Assembly: GCA_907165135.1 (NCBI GenBank)
Contig: OU015566.1
Coordinates: 13,190,157 to 13,254,156, forward strand
DNA: 64,000 nt
Source: Oikopleura dioica
Taxonomy: Eukaryota; Chordata; Appendicularia; Copelata; Oikopleuridae
Direction of reading: 5' to 3'
The notes under the pieces are model-generated. The model saw only the letters and a list, made by a program, of their open reading frames with translations. It was not told the origin of the DNA and searched no databases. A program made the translations under genes and the position numbers. Positions 11,057-23,815 of this stretch are shown here, one piece after another. Position 1 is the first letter of the stretch; each line of letters starts with the position of its first letter.

Positions 11057-11239
11057 TCAAGGAACAAGGAAATTTAAGGGCTGATTTTCACCTTGGGCTT
11101 CCTCGACTCTGTTTAGGTTATAGTCCGGCGCGTAGTAGTAACATTTGTCTGGACGGTCATTCGGGGAGCTTTTAATGGTCAAAAATTTATAATAATCTTT
11201 ATAGTGTTCATCTGATTTTCGACCGTTTTCAAATAACAA
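11057..11239 (-). pseudogene. Inverted fragment with YYYAPDYNLNR motif
   Basis: On the minus strand it encodes DRPDKCYYYAPDYNLNRVEE followed by AQG, homologous to the plus-strand piece at about 5845-5900. No splice-linked exons are visible and the frame drifts out of similarity at both sides, so I treat it as a displaced fragment. Confidence 0.5.
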
Positions 11240-11581
11240 CGACGGGGAAGATCTTTCGATCTCTGTCTTTTAGGCGAATCTCAATGTGGTGAGTTCCAAT
11301 CGAGGATCCAAAGTGGAAAACGAAGGAGTTCGTTGCTCGTTCTGAATAATCAGCTTCCAATTTGAGAATAAGAAGAAGTCAGGTTTTTAAACGGAAGTCC
11401 CCACCCTGGCGCGGTATTTTTTATTTCTATTTTACAAAAAATATTGATATACTGACGATCTGGAATCAATATTCGCAATTTCTTAAAACCGATAAAGCTA
11501 CGAACAGGAATCGTTCTTTCCGCTGAAACGGCTACCCCAATCTCTGTCGCTGAAATCAAGAAAGAGAACGAGCTCTGAGTT

Positions 11582-12083
11582 CTATTGAAAAAATGCCGCT
11601 TTGCATTCTGGATGACATTCAAAATAGGAACGAAAAAGGGGAGTCAACTGTCGACGTGTCAGACAAAAAGTCGTCAGAAACCGTTTCTACCCGTATCTTA
11701 GAATATTTTTTATCTCCAAGAGATCACTACTAGCTATGGTTATCGAAGAGGAGAACGAACGGTTGGATGATTCAATTTTCCTAACGAAAATCCAGGTATT
11801 TTTTACAAAGATATTGGTCGAATCTTATTGAATACAAGTGTCTCGACTGCGACTGTATTGGCGTTTTGAGACAAAAAGGGAAGAAAGTTTTTTTAGTTTT
11901 ATTCAGTTTTATGACCAAAAAATCTGCCGACATTTTTGTTCCAAAACTCTCATTTTGGAATCAACAAGAAATAGCGAAATCCCGCCCTGCGAATTGATGT
12001 GTTTCGAACTGACAAAATCTTTTGACGCAGCCGGAGAAGTTTTCCCTTTTCAGAAATACTGTCAAAAGGGATTTCCCTCGTGA
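11582..12083 (+). pseudogene. Cys-rich family copy C, internally deleted
   Basis: Repeats the copy A layout: the ATG near 11593 region, the CTATGGTTATCG segment, and the CLDCDCIG exon. It then jumps from the intracellular part directly into the ectodomain (FYDQKICRHFCSKTL ... CELMCFEL ... FPFQKYCQKGF), skipping the TM and the first ectodomain exon, and stops at 12081-12083. GCPCP has become GFPS. This is an internally deleted, decaying duplicate of 957-2014. Confidence 0.65.
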
Positions 12084-12226
12084 TCTCTTGGAGATAGAAA
12101 AATATTCTGAGATACGGTAGAAACGGTTTCTGACGACTTCTTGTCTGACACGTCGACAGTTGACTCTCCGTTTTCGTTCCTTTTTTGAAGGTCATCAAAA
12201 ATGCAAAGCGGCATTTTTTCAATAGA
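12080..12226 (-). repeat. Inverted copy of the copy-C 5' segment
   Basis: About 147 bp is the reverse complement of 11582-11728 with scattered mismatches (same MPLCI(F/L)DD... reading frame on the minus strand). With 11582-11728 it forms a large imperfect hairpin around the copy C remnant. Confidence 0.7.
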
Positions 12227-12335
12227 ACTCGAAGCAAGAATCATCAATGATGATTCATCATCAAATAATTTTGAAGGAAGAACTTTTATTCACACTTGAA
12301 CAGGAATGGCAGGAATGAAGCAAAAAAAGAATAAG

Positions 12336-12858
12336 TTACACGTCAATGAAGCATTGAAAATTCGCCGGAGTAGACCTTCGCGGTGGCTTGGCCGCTAATT
12401 TGTTGGTAATAGTAGTAACCGTTCCGGCGCCGGAAGAGTGGAAGTTCGAAGTTAGGTCGAGGAGGGAAATCGTACGGTCGACTTCGCGGGATTTGATGAG
12501 AATAACATCGTAGCGGTTTGTGTAGTTGGTGACGTCATCGACGGCGACGAGGATGTTGGAAGCATTGGAGACTTCGCTGTAATTGCTGAAAATTTGTGTG
12601 AAGAAAATGTCATAGAAAACTTCAGAAATCAACAAAGAAAGATATTGGATTAGAAAAAAGATCGTGTGAATCGCTATCTTACCTGAACTCAGAAGGATTT
12701 TCGGAGAGTCTCTGTCTCTTGGATTCACGACTTCTTCTTCTCGATTGTTCTCTTCGTGGTCTGATCCATCTGACCATCAGAAGAATCAGAATCATCGTCA
12801 ACAAAACAGCGATGACGATCGTTATCGCCAGAACCGACATTGTAGCGATGCTCAACAT
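12336..12858 (-). CDS. Small single-TM protein (about 141 aa)
   Basis: Two exons: 12683-12858 and 12336-12585, joined by a GT-AG intron of 97 bp that keeps frame (EFS-NYSEV). The N-terminus MLSIATMSVLAITIVIAVLL plus a few more apolar residues forms a TM or signal-anchor helix, followed by WIRPRREQSRRRSRESKRQR, a strongly basic stop-transfer. The C-terminal 80 residues (VDDVTNYTNRYDVIL ... NFQCFIDV) match nothing I know. A TATA-like CTTATAACC at about 12923-12930 sits upstream and AATAAA lies at about 12285 downstream. The start is the first ATG after the TATA that leads into the hydrophobic run. Probably a type Ib/III small membrane protein with a basic cytosolic tail; function unknown. Confidence 0.65.
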
Positions 12859-13009
12859 TTTGTTTCTCGTTTTTTGTTTTACTCTTTTTGGATGCTTGCT
12901 GCTTGCATTCAAATTTCGCGCGGTTATAAGTGGGCGTGGAGCCCTCTCGAGCGCCACGAACCAGCTGGTATCAAGTGCACGGATCATGGATCGATTACAC
13001 AATGGTAAT

Positions 13010-13694
13010 TAACAGCTTTCTGCGAATCGCTCAGATCATTATCAGAACCAGCGGCGGTGCATCAGACTTGTTCCCAGCGCCGGTGCACGGATTGATGTTC
13101 TTGGGGAAACAACCTGCGAAATATGGATTGCATCTTTCCTGTTTTAGTTCTCTTTGAGATTTTATTTCCGCTAGAATTGGGCACCTGAAGATTCCGACCT
13201 GTTCCCAGAAAATCTTGTTTCTCTCCGCATCAAATTTTGAGGAGACACTCGTACTTGAATTTTCTCTCAAAACTTGAAGGAGCTCATAAAATGATCCCTT
13301 CTCTAGAATTTTTTAGCATATCCTCTCGTGGGAAAACAGTCCACTTGAAAATACAAAAACGCTTCCCGACCCACTTTTCCTGCTAAAAACATTTCCACGA
13401 TTCTTTTTTTCTGTACGAGTAAGCAAAACATGTTTATACAAAGTCAAAACAGGAACAACAAAAAGAATGGTGCGTGTTTCTTCTCCAAATCCGGAACAAT
13501 GAATTCACACCATAAAATCTCCCCTGCCGGATTAGTAGCTGATGTTCTCGCCTTCTGGACACGTTTTTTGGATAGAGCCATCTGCGCAACATTGCCTTAA
13601 CAATTGGTAATCACTGGTAAATAGCAATTAGCATGGGGATTAGCTAATTTCGTGTAATTAGGATTAGAAGATAGCTTTTCTTGATAAGAAAAAA
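13010..13694. other. Intergenic, nothing recognised
   Basis: Between the start of the small TM gene and the 3' end of the phospholipase-fold gene I see no coding similarity, strong hairpin or tandem repeat. Confidence 0.4.
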
Positions 13695-14518
13695 TTACTT
13701 GGCTAGCTTGTTGTATCGCATAAACGCCGTGTCCTTCGATTCGGGTTGGCAGCAAGCAGGTTCTCGAGCTTCAATCACTAGAAATAAACGGTAAGTTCTG
13801 TAGTTTTTTTTGCGAAAAACCTTCATCAGAGGGATGGCACCAAAAATCGTCCTTGAAGTCGAAACCAATCGTAGTGAAGAAAAAGTCGTATTTGACGTCG
13901 TAAATGGCAGTTCCTCCCTGAGCAAGTCTGATAGCCAAACGCTTGTCGCATTCGAACACATTTCTTCTGCACGTTCCAACGGGATTCGCTGAGACCAGCT
14001 CTCCTTCTTCTGACAAGCTCCAACTGAGGAAATTAACGAGGGAAGTTGGCTAGAATCTTACTTGTATCTCGTGTTGTCTGCCAGACAGTCTTCACCGATT
14101 TCTTCTCGGAGACATTTTCCGCAAGCCCTGTACTCCTAGAAATATTTTCAATCAGATGCTCTTTTGACAAGCTCTTTGTAGCCAAAACTCGGTATATTTT
14201 GGTAGTCCTTCCCTAAACCAGCCTGGGCTTACCTTGAAGATCTTATCGAGCTCGTCGACGGGCGCGCCGAATCCCGAGTGGGCGAGGGGATTAGCCACTT
14301 CCGGTGCATTCATTTGCCCGTTGCAGCCGTAATTGAAATAGGTCTTTTCATCGAACTCCGGAAAGACGGCTTTAATCATGCTTACCAATTGATTGTACTT
14401 TCGTGGCTCGGGCGAAAACGCCATCTAATAATTAAAAAATAAATCCCCTAAATCTTATTAGACCAACCTGAGAAGCGACGAAAGAAGATAAAATAGAGCC
14501 ACTAGCAAACAATCTCAT
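13695..14518 (-). CDS. Secreted phospholipase A2-fold protein, probably non-catalytic
   Basis: Five exons (14468-14518, 14233-14424, 14062-14135, 13821-14023, 13695-13777), all GT-AG, give 200 aa. The start is MRLFASGSILSSFVASQ, a plausible short signal peptide. The PLA2 pattern is visible as TYFNYGCNG (Ca-loop region), GAPVDELDKIF (the PVDxLD segment before the active helix), then YRACGKC, and a C-terminal FECDKRLAIRLAQ helix. In the family the active helix carries a His-Asp pair; in the same spacing this protein has Arg-Ala. The calcium loop is also unusual. I infer a secreted PLA2-like binding protein without lipase activity. The joint at IFK/EYRA is clean in frame, so the missing dyad is not an obvious splice error. 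Confidence 0.75.
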
Positions 14519-14732
14519 AATTATAAAAAAACGATCAAAAACTTCTCTCAATTTTCTGACGGTCATTTTTGAAACTGACTGACTCAGGCTTATAAATCAG
14601 AAACTAATCTGGAACGAATGGAAACATGGGGCAAATCTAAGATTGCGGTGGTCTGACAATTAAACTTTCGTCTTATAGGCATGCTAATTTGTGAGGTCAT
14701 TTTGGACACTTGCGCGTGCGTTTATTGTTTTT

Positions 14733-16889
14733 TTAGAGAAGGTGGTAGACAGAAACGGAGCTTGGGACTTGGGTTGTGAGCGGGGCAGCGGTGATAATTA
14801 CATCTGGATGGTGCTTGAGAATATTTTGCAAATGGCTGTTCAGATCTTCAGCGCTGTCGAACTAAAATGAGTAATAAGAACTGCATTGCACTAAAGAACA
14901 AACCGGAAACATGCGGACATCTCCAACCGACCAGTGCGCAATCGACCCATGTCCACAAATTCGACCGTTGAGATCAAGAACGAAAACTGACAAGCTTTCA
15001 TCTTCTGATAAAAGTCTACAAACGTTTCGGCAAAAATTTTCGTCGTCAATTGTTTTGATCGTTTTCTTCGTTGCTATCAGTTCTTCAGCCTGAATTGAAT
15101 AAGCGTTTTTGGTGTGAAAAGAAGTTTCGCTACCTTTTTGAGATTTGCCTTGTCCACTTTTGGTAAAACGACAGAAATTGTCAGCGCGACAACTTTTCCA
15201 ATTTCCAATAAGGAAATTTCATGCAGCGTTCCTTCAATGAAATACTGCCCGTCAAAACAACCCTGTTCCAGATTTGAATTCTCGCACTTTCTTATCGTTT
15301 CGTTCTGTAATATATCACATGGATTTTCAGTGTACGAGGTGACCACAGTTTTTCGACCTTCATCAGTTTGAAAGCGCAGCCGAATCTTTTTAGCGTCGAT
15401 TTCGATTTTGTACAGGTACTGTGCGTCTTCAACATTTCTAGAGAAGCATTAACAAATTTGCAGCGTTCTTTTTTCACCTGAGGAATTCTTCTATTTGCGG
15501 TGGAAAGATTTCAGTCAGAGCTTCGAAGTCGCGCATCACATGACCAGTCATGCCTTTTGCAACTACTGTCACGTCAGTTTGATTGCTTGAGAAAATATTT
15601 CTTTGATTCAATTTGAAGAAGCGTCGTTTTACCTGGTTCGCTTCAAGTACTCATCTGGATCTTGTCTGAACTCGTATCGTTTAGGAATCCTGATCGAAAC
15701 AGACTCAGGCATAGATCGACCTGGTCCGGAGCTCTGATCGGATGAAGCACAGTCAGAAACATAAACGGGCTGCTGACTTGGCCTCGGTGGAGATCCTCGA
15801 CCCATGGACTCTCGGAAGCCGCTGTTGGATGTACTCGATGCTAGAAAACCGATGATTTCAGGGCTTTAAAACTCTTGGCTACCAATAGAAGCGATAAGCT
15901 TGAGTCCAAATCTATCAGACTCTCGATCTTCGTCTGCTCGTGGATCTTGCCCCGGCGCTAGAAGCGTCAAATCGCACAAATTCGGCAGTGATATTGAAAA
16001 ACGAGGACTAAAATAGATTCCGTTAATGAGTGTCGAAAGAAAAAGTGTCTGACTTGAGATTGGATTCGATTTCCTCTCGATACGGTCGTGAAGAAACATC
16101 GCTGCCACAGAGCGAGTACTCTTCGTCTTCTTCATCAGGGCTCTTCAGGTTGTTTTCAAGCGTATCCGGAAGCGACTGAGTCGAGAAGCGCAGACTTTCA
16201 TGCAAATCACCAAGGTTTAGGAGGCCAAAGCCCAAGTTTGTTGTTTCAAAACTCTGCACACCACTTGTTGAGTCATCTTGTTTCACCGGATTAATTTCAT
16301 TTCATATCATGCATCATGCAAAAAACTCAAATAACAAGTAAAGCCCGGACCTTCGATTTCTCCATCGGACCAAAAATCTCTCAAGAATCGGAAATTATCG
16401 CTAAACTCGAAAGTATTTCCCTTGAATGAGCTGCTCTTTCGCCGTAAAAGTCGTTGGTACTTAGCATAACTGAATGATTAACTACAGTAGAATACTGATA
16501 TGAGTGTGGCTATTAAACCTGTCTCTGCGTCTAATTATCCGTCCAGCTCCAACCGTCGGCCGTCGTGAAAAGTATCGATTAGACGGCGCCGATTCCAGCG
16601 AGCTGTAAATCGAGTCGTCCCTTTCGGCCACGAGACCAACGCTCGTGCCGTTCAGTAAAAACACGCTACTGTGATCTTGAAGAAACGTTAGCAACTTATT
16701 CGTTTGAAGCTCAATTTGCGGATTCTTCTTCAGCTCATTGGCGATGTCGTCGAGGTTCATTTCTCCGTTGTGTCGAGCAACAAGTCGCGTGAGGAATTCC
16801 ATCGCATCAGCTTCAACAGCTGATGATTTCGAGTCTGTTTCTTCGTCGACTGGAATGATGACTTCTTCATGCTTGGGAATAAGGATCAT
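14733..16889 (-). CDS. Large protein with one winged-helix-like module, otherwise unknown
   Basis: About nine exons, mostly GT-AG introns of 40-55 bp. It starts at ATG 16889 (MILIPKHEE). An N-terminal segment AMEFLTRLVARHNGEMNLDD ... LLTFLQDHSSVFLLNG matches the repeated module of the upstream gene (EFLAKSPQLFIVENNVV). The middle is Ser/Asp-rich and probably disordered (SPDEEDEEYSLCGSD). The C-terminal 200 residues (VVAKGMTGHVMRDFEALTEI ... YLYKIEIDAKKIRLRFQ ... LDLNGRICGHGSIAHWSVGD) look globular but match no family I know. AATAAA on the minus strand at about 14720 follows the stop. It lies about 120 bp after the stop of the 17006-18572 gene on the same strand, so it is an operon partner or the 3' half of one longer gene. 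Confidence 0.6.
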
Positions 16890-17005
16890 TTTTGAGCTCA
16901 AAAAGGAGAATGAATGAAGTTTGATCCTTTTCTTGGAAGGTGAATGTGCCTTGAATGAGCATTTTGTTCGATTGGCCGACTTTTATGGAGTTTTTTGAGT
17001 TCTTT

Positions 17006-18572
17006 TCAACGAAAAATCGGGTTAAAATAAAGTCCATTCCTTAGAACATGAACAGTCAGAGCAATCCACGGAAAGTTATTTAGATGACTGTAACTCGTCG
17101 CCGCTAAAAATTGTAATCATCAGCAAGGCAGTGGAATCATACATGGAATATTTCTAATAACGGCCGCTTGAATCAATTGTCCAGCGGAGCATTTTTCGCG
17201 GGCGTCGTAAACGGTCTCGCAATTGCCGATGGAAAGCGCGTGATTGTCTTCCTTGATTTCAAAAAATGATTTATTTATGAAAAAAGGAGGGGTATTTTGA
17301 AATCCTGGCGAAGAAGCAACGGTCGGATTGGGAGACGATTATGCCGTAAGTAGGGTAGATTTCCTGAATGACGCCATGGATGATGTTGATTTCTGAGCCG
17401 TAATGCAGAAGATCTGGGGAGAGAGGTCTTTTATTGGCTTAGAAAATATCAGAGTACGAGGTTTGAGAACAGTAAGCCAACGAGCCTGATTGGCAGAAAA
17501 TAGACCATGCCAACTTGATACCGAAAAAGTGACGGGTATTTCAGCAGAAGTCGCTGAAGCGTAGGAGATCCGCCAGAGAATCGTATCTGATGCTCTAAAT
17601 TCAGTACGAGCTGGTTGATATGCAAATGCTGGTTGTTAATGCTGAGCCATTGAGAACAGAGACGGAGAATTTCCAACTCCTGCAGATTTGCATGACTGTG
17701 TACGTCTTCCACAGGTGTCTCCAACGAAGCATGTCCCTCAACGAGAGATACTTCCTCGTCCTGAACTCTGAATGTATTTTCGTGACGCGCGAAGAATCGC
17801 CGTAATCCGTCCATTCCGCCAATGTACGCCCGAGCGGCTGCTTTGCACTGTGAGAGAACTCCCGTCATACTCTGGAAGTTCTTCTTGAACCCAGCCCGCT
17901 TTATCGCTTTTTTGCAACAAGCCTTGACTTCTGCTTCCATTTTTCGAGCGATGAGCGAATCTGCACCAAGGGAGACGACGTTGTTCTCAACAATAAAAAG
18001 TTGGGGAGACTTCGCCAGGAATTCTTTGATGCTCTTTTCTTCTGGCCTTACTTGCTTCTTGACGATCTCTGGTGCATTTTGCACCGCTGCGACTAAATCT
18101 CTTACATCCTTTGAACCAGTAGCAGCAAGCATCTGTATGAAATACAGGTTTTCATACGACCACATGACTGATTCCTCCATCGTTGTTACTTCCACTGGTT
18201 CTATCTTTGTCGCTTTCCATTTGCACCGCGATCCTTCTGAATTTAATTGTCAGAAAAAACAAGCGTTTACATTAACTTACCCGGCCCAATTTCAGCGTTA
18301 ATCCAGACTAGTTGCCCAACAGTAAAGATATTTCGCAAGTCGATTATCCCTTTCCCAGAAATAGCTTCCAACGTTTCTTTTCGAAAGTAAACATTGTCAC
18401 TAAAATCTTATGAAGAGCCTTTAATTCCTATTATTTACCTGAAATTTAGGTTTCCCGGATTACAGTGCCCCGTAGAGAGCGTCGCAAAGCCAACTCTACT
18501 CGACAAATTCTGAATTCTTCCTTGAACATTTACAAGCTCTTTTTTCTCGCTTGTTTTCGCCTCCTGTGGCAT
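17006..18572 (-). CDS. OB-fold plus winged-helix-like repeat protein
   Basis: Starts MPQEAKTSEKKELVNVQGRI. Exons 18439-18572, 18281-18399 and 17458-18236 are solid; the 3' exons (about 17300-17414 and 17006-17250) are less certain. Two copies of an OB-fold/cold-shock-like unit are visible: GRIQNLSSRVGFATL ... VYFRKE ... FTVGQLVWINAEI, and later HGVIQEIYPTYGIIV ... CFFAR ... SAGQLIQAAVI. Between them lie three short helical modules with the pattern xxFLxxxPxxFxVxxxxVxL (EFLAKSPQLFIVENNVVSL, RFFARHENTFRVQDEEVSL, RLLLKYPSLFRYQVGMVYF). These resemble LOTUS/Egalitarian-type winged helices, suggesting RNA binding. That is inference from pattern only. The intron between the CFFAR and EDNHAL segments cannot be written as GT-AG. 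Confidence 0.6.
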
Positions 18573-19289
18573 GCTGAGAAGTGTTCAATTTTGGTTATGG
18601 ATTCGAACTGAAGAAGGCGGAACCAAAGAAGCTTCGATTTCGGAGCGTGCGGGACGTCATATACGGTTGAGATCGTCTTTCTAGGTGGCTCAAGTAAGCT
18701 AGTCATAGAAAATACCTTATGTAAACTAAATGAGCAAAAGTACGATACGACGGATCATGCGGAACAGGCACAGTAATCAACTTGATCACTGAATATTTTC
18801 TACAACCGCTGCGTTGAAGACCAAAGTAATCAACACTGAAATCATTGGCGGACACGACTTTGTCAGCATTCAGCCAGTTATTTTTAACATCAACACAACC
18901 ACTAAAGCTTCACTAGAAAGTATCACTACCTGCTTTCTTCAGATTCTGTAATTATTATTAATCTTAAATAAATCCATTTTTGAAGCCAAAAAATATCTGA
19001 ACCTCTCAGAGCGGATTCAGAAGGCCTTTATTAGTCCTCGCACCAGATTTTGAGAAGGTTACCTTCAATTTTTGCTTCCAGGGGCGTTGATCCTCCGCGG
19101 CGTGGTGGGTCCTCCGGGCGCCGCACGCGACGCTCTATTTTTTTGGACTTTTGGGGCAGGGCCTGATCCAGAGAAAACTAGAGTTTCGCCGTGGGCACTT
19201 TCAAAACTACGATTCCCCGCCCATTTTTATGAAATCAAAAAACTACTTGTGAATTGACGAAGAATCAGAAAAGAGAAAGAAACGTAAAA
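18573..19289. other. Divergent intergenic region
   Basis: Separates the minus-strand OB-fold gene from the plus-strand sideroflexin gene and so must hold both promoters. A GC-rich patch at about 19080-19135 (GGCGTTGATCCTCCGCGGCG...) stands out. A trans-splice acceptor directly before the sideroflexin ATG is not obvious. Confidence 0.4.
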
Positions 19290-20857
19290 ATGGCATTTCC
19301 ACCTTTTACGCTTGGAGGAAGCCTTCATAACAAAGAAGAATTCTCGGGGAGATATTTTCACTTTTTGAATGTCATCAATCCGGCTTCGTTGATAAAATCC
19401 GAGGCGGATATTCGAGCGGCGGAAGGATTGCTAATGAGGAGTAGGAATGAAGCAAGAGGAGGTGTCGTCAAAGGTGAGAAATCAAAGAAGAATCCGTTCA
19501 TCTCTGACACGAACTTAAGGGTATACGAACAAAGAAATGTGGGAAGCACAGACGCTGGTGCAAAGCGCAGTCCATCCAGATACAGGCGAAATTATCCCTC
19601 GACCGTTTCGAATGTCTGGTTATGTTCCCTTCAATTTGCCGGTAAGCAAATTTTCTCCTGTCGAAGCCCTTATGTTTTATGGGTCTGCTGATTGCTTTGC
19701 ACTCGATTATTATTGCTCTTTTCGAGAACCAAAGTAGACAATCTGGGTTACATTCAAACAGAATTCAGGAGCCATTTCTTTAGCGGATTAATGAAAGGTA
19801 CTAAATGATTAAATTCAGATTCTAGTGGGACTTCTTGTACCACAAGGGACTGCAGCAACAGCTTTCTGGCAATGGGCGAATCAAACGCATAATGCGCTGA
19901 TCAACTACTCCAACAGAAATGCCAAGGTAAATAACAGACAGTAAATTGTCTGGAAGAGAGACTGCTTCTCAATTCTACAGTGTCTACTTCTGAAAAGGAC
20001 CTTTTTCGTTCGAAAAGTTGCCCAAAAAGCGTCTTTCTTAAAAAATAGCCACTGTAAAAAGATCTCTCCAGCTCTAACCGTTCTTTTAGACGCCAGTAAC
20101 GACTTTCCAGCAAATCTCCGGCTACTCCCTCGCCGTTGGAACTGCCCTATCCGTCTCCTTCGGCTGCGCAGCTTATTTGAAGAAGAATATGGCGAAGATG
20201 AACGTAATTACCGCTCTATCAGCTCTAGTTCTCTATATTTTTATTCAATAGACGAAAATAGAGACTCGCTCTAAAAGCCGATGATTAATTAATTAACGAT
20301 GATGAAACGAGGATTTAGCCGAAAGTCGCTGGTGCGGCGAGCGCGCTCCTTCCATTCGGAGCCGTCGCCGTTGCGAATGTGGCGAACACAGCGGCAATGA
20401 GAAACGGGGAAATTAGCACTGGCATCGAAGTTTACAACCCAGACACTGGCGAAGTCTACGGAACATCAAAAGAAGCAGCGAAAAAGGCGATCGCTTTGAC
20501 TTGTTTTTCGAGAGTGGTGATTGCTGGCGGCTGTCTTGCTATTCCTCCTATCATGACTTCTGCAGCCGTTCAAAGTAAGAATACCCATGCATTCCTTCTC
20601 TACCTCCCCTTTTCAGTGAAGCTAATCGACCAAGTGAAGAGGCCAAAGCAATTCGTCCTGGCCCAGTTTGCGTTTTGTGCAATTTGCTTTTTCTCCTGTC
20701 TCCCTGGTGCTATCGCATTATTTCCACAGTACAGGACGTAAGTTTTACAGTCGATTCCTTGTTTTCATCAAAATTTAGGATGCCAACTTCTGAGCTAGAG
20801 CCAGAACTAGCGGCAAAGATCAAAGCAGCTACTGTAACCTACAATAAAGGCTTGTAG
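19290..20857 (+). CDS. SFXN: Sideroflexin, mitochondrial amino-acid (serine-type) carrier
   Basis: Six exons: 19290 to about 19472, about 19520-19642, 19819-19930, about 20090-20201, 20319-20574 and 20618-20737, plus a last exon ending at TAG 20857; all GT-AG. It starts [18 protein letters not shown]. Family marks in order: [27 protein letters not shown] (the HPDT motif), [32 protein letters not shown], a second [19 protein letters not shown], then [12 protein letters not shown] and C-terminal YNKGL, the near-invariant sideroflexin ending. PFRMSGY...ILVGLL and YNKGL look closest to the SFXN5 branch. Sideroflexins sit in the mitochondrial inner membrane. Same-strand YME1L follows 360 bp downstream, so a mitochondrial operon is plausible. 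Confidence 0.92.
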
Positions 20858-21217
20858 GAAGAAAGAAGTAGAAGTAGAAACGAGTTTGGAAAACGATCAA
20901 TCCAAGACGAAATTCATACTTAACCACGTGATTACCTGCTATTTATGTCTGTTGAGATTTATAAACGCTTTTTGTCTGTCTTTATTTTATTATCTAGTCG
21001 AGTTTGATAGTCTCTCCTATTCTGTGTTCTTTCGAAATCAATAAAAAATCACCAAGGTCCATTTTTCCTGACTGCAACTGTAACTCAACTGTTACGTAAG
21101 TGGTCTTGCATAAGGGGAAGACCAAGGGAGGAAAGAAATTCTAGAAGAATCGTTTTTCCACTGCGCTTTTGCATTCAATTTTATCAGTTTTTTGAAAGAG
21201 GTTTTTTGTTGAGAAAA

Positions 21218-23666
<2,449 letters not shown>

Positions 23667-23815
23667 AATACTCTTTTTTACCTCCCTCGTGAATTCTTTC
23701 TTACCTGCAAATGTTCAATCGGTAGAAAAATCTCTCTCAGCTTTCCTCAAAGACAGACTCAACACGGAAAATAAAATTTGTAAATAAAAATGATGAAAAG
23801 AGATGCTTTTCAGAG

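Noticed and set aside
16023-16135. Separate minus-strand proteins starting in this interval
   Set aside because: The frames are exons of the 14733-16889 gene read past their donors; GT-AG splicing links them in phase.
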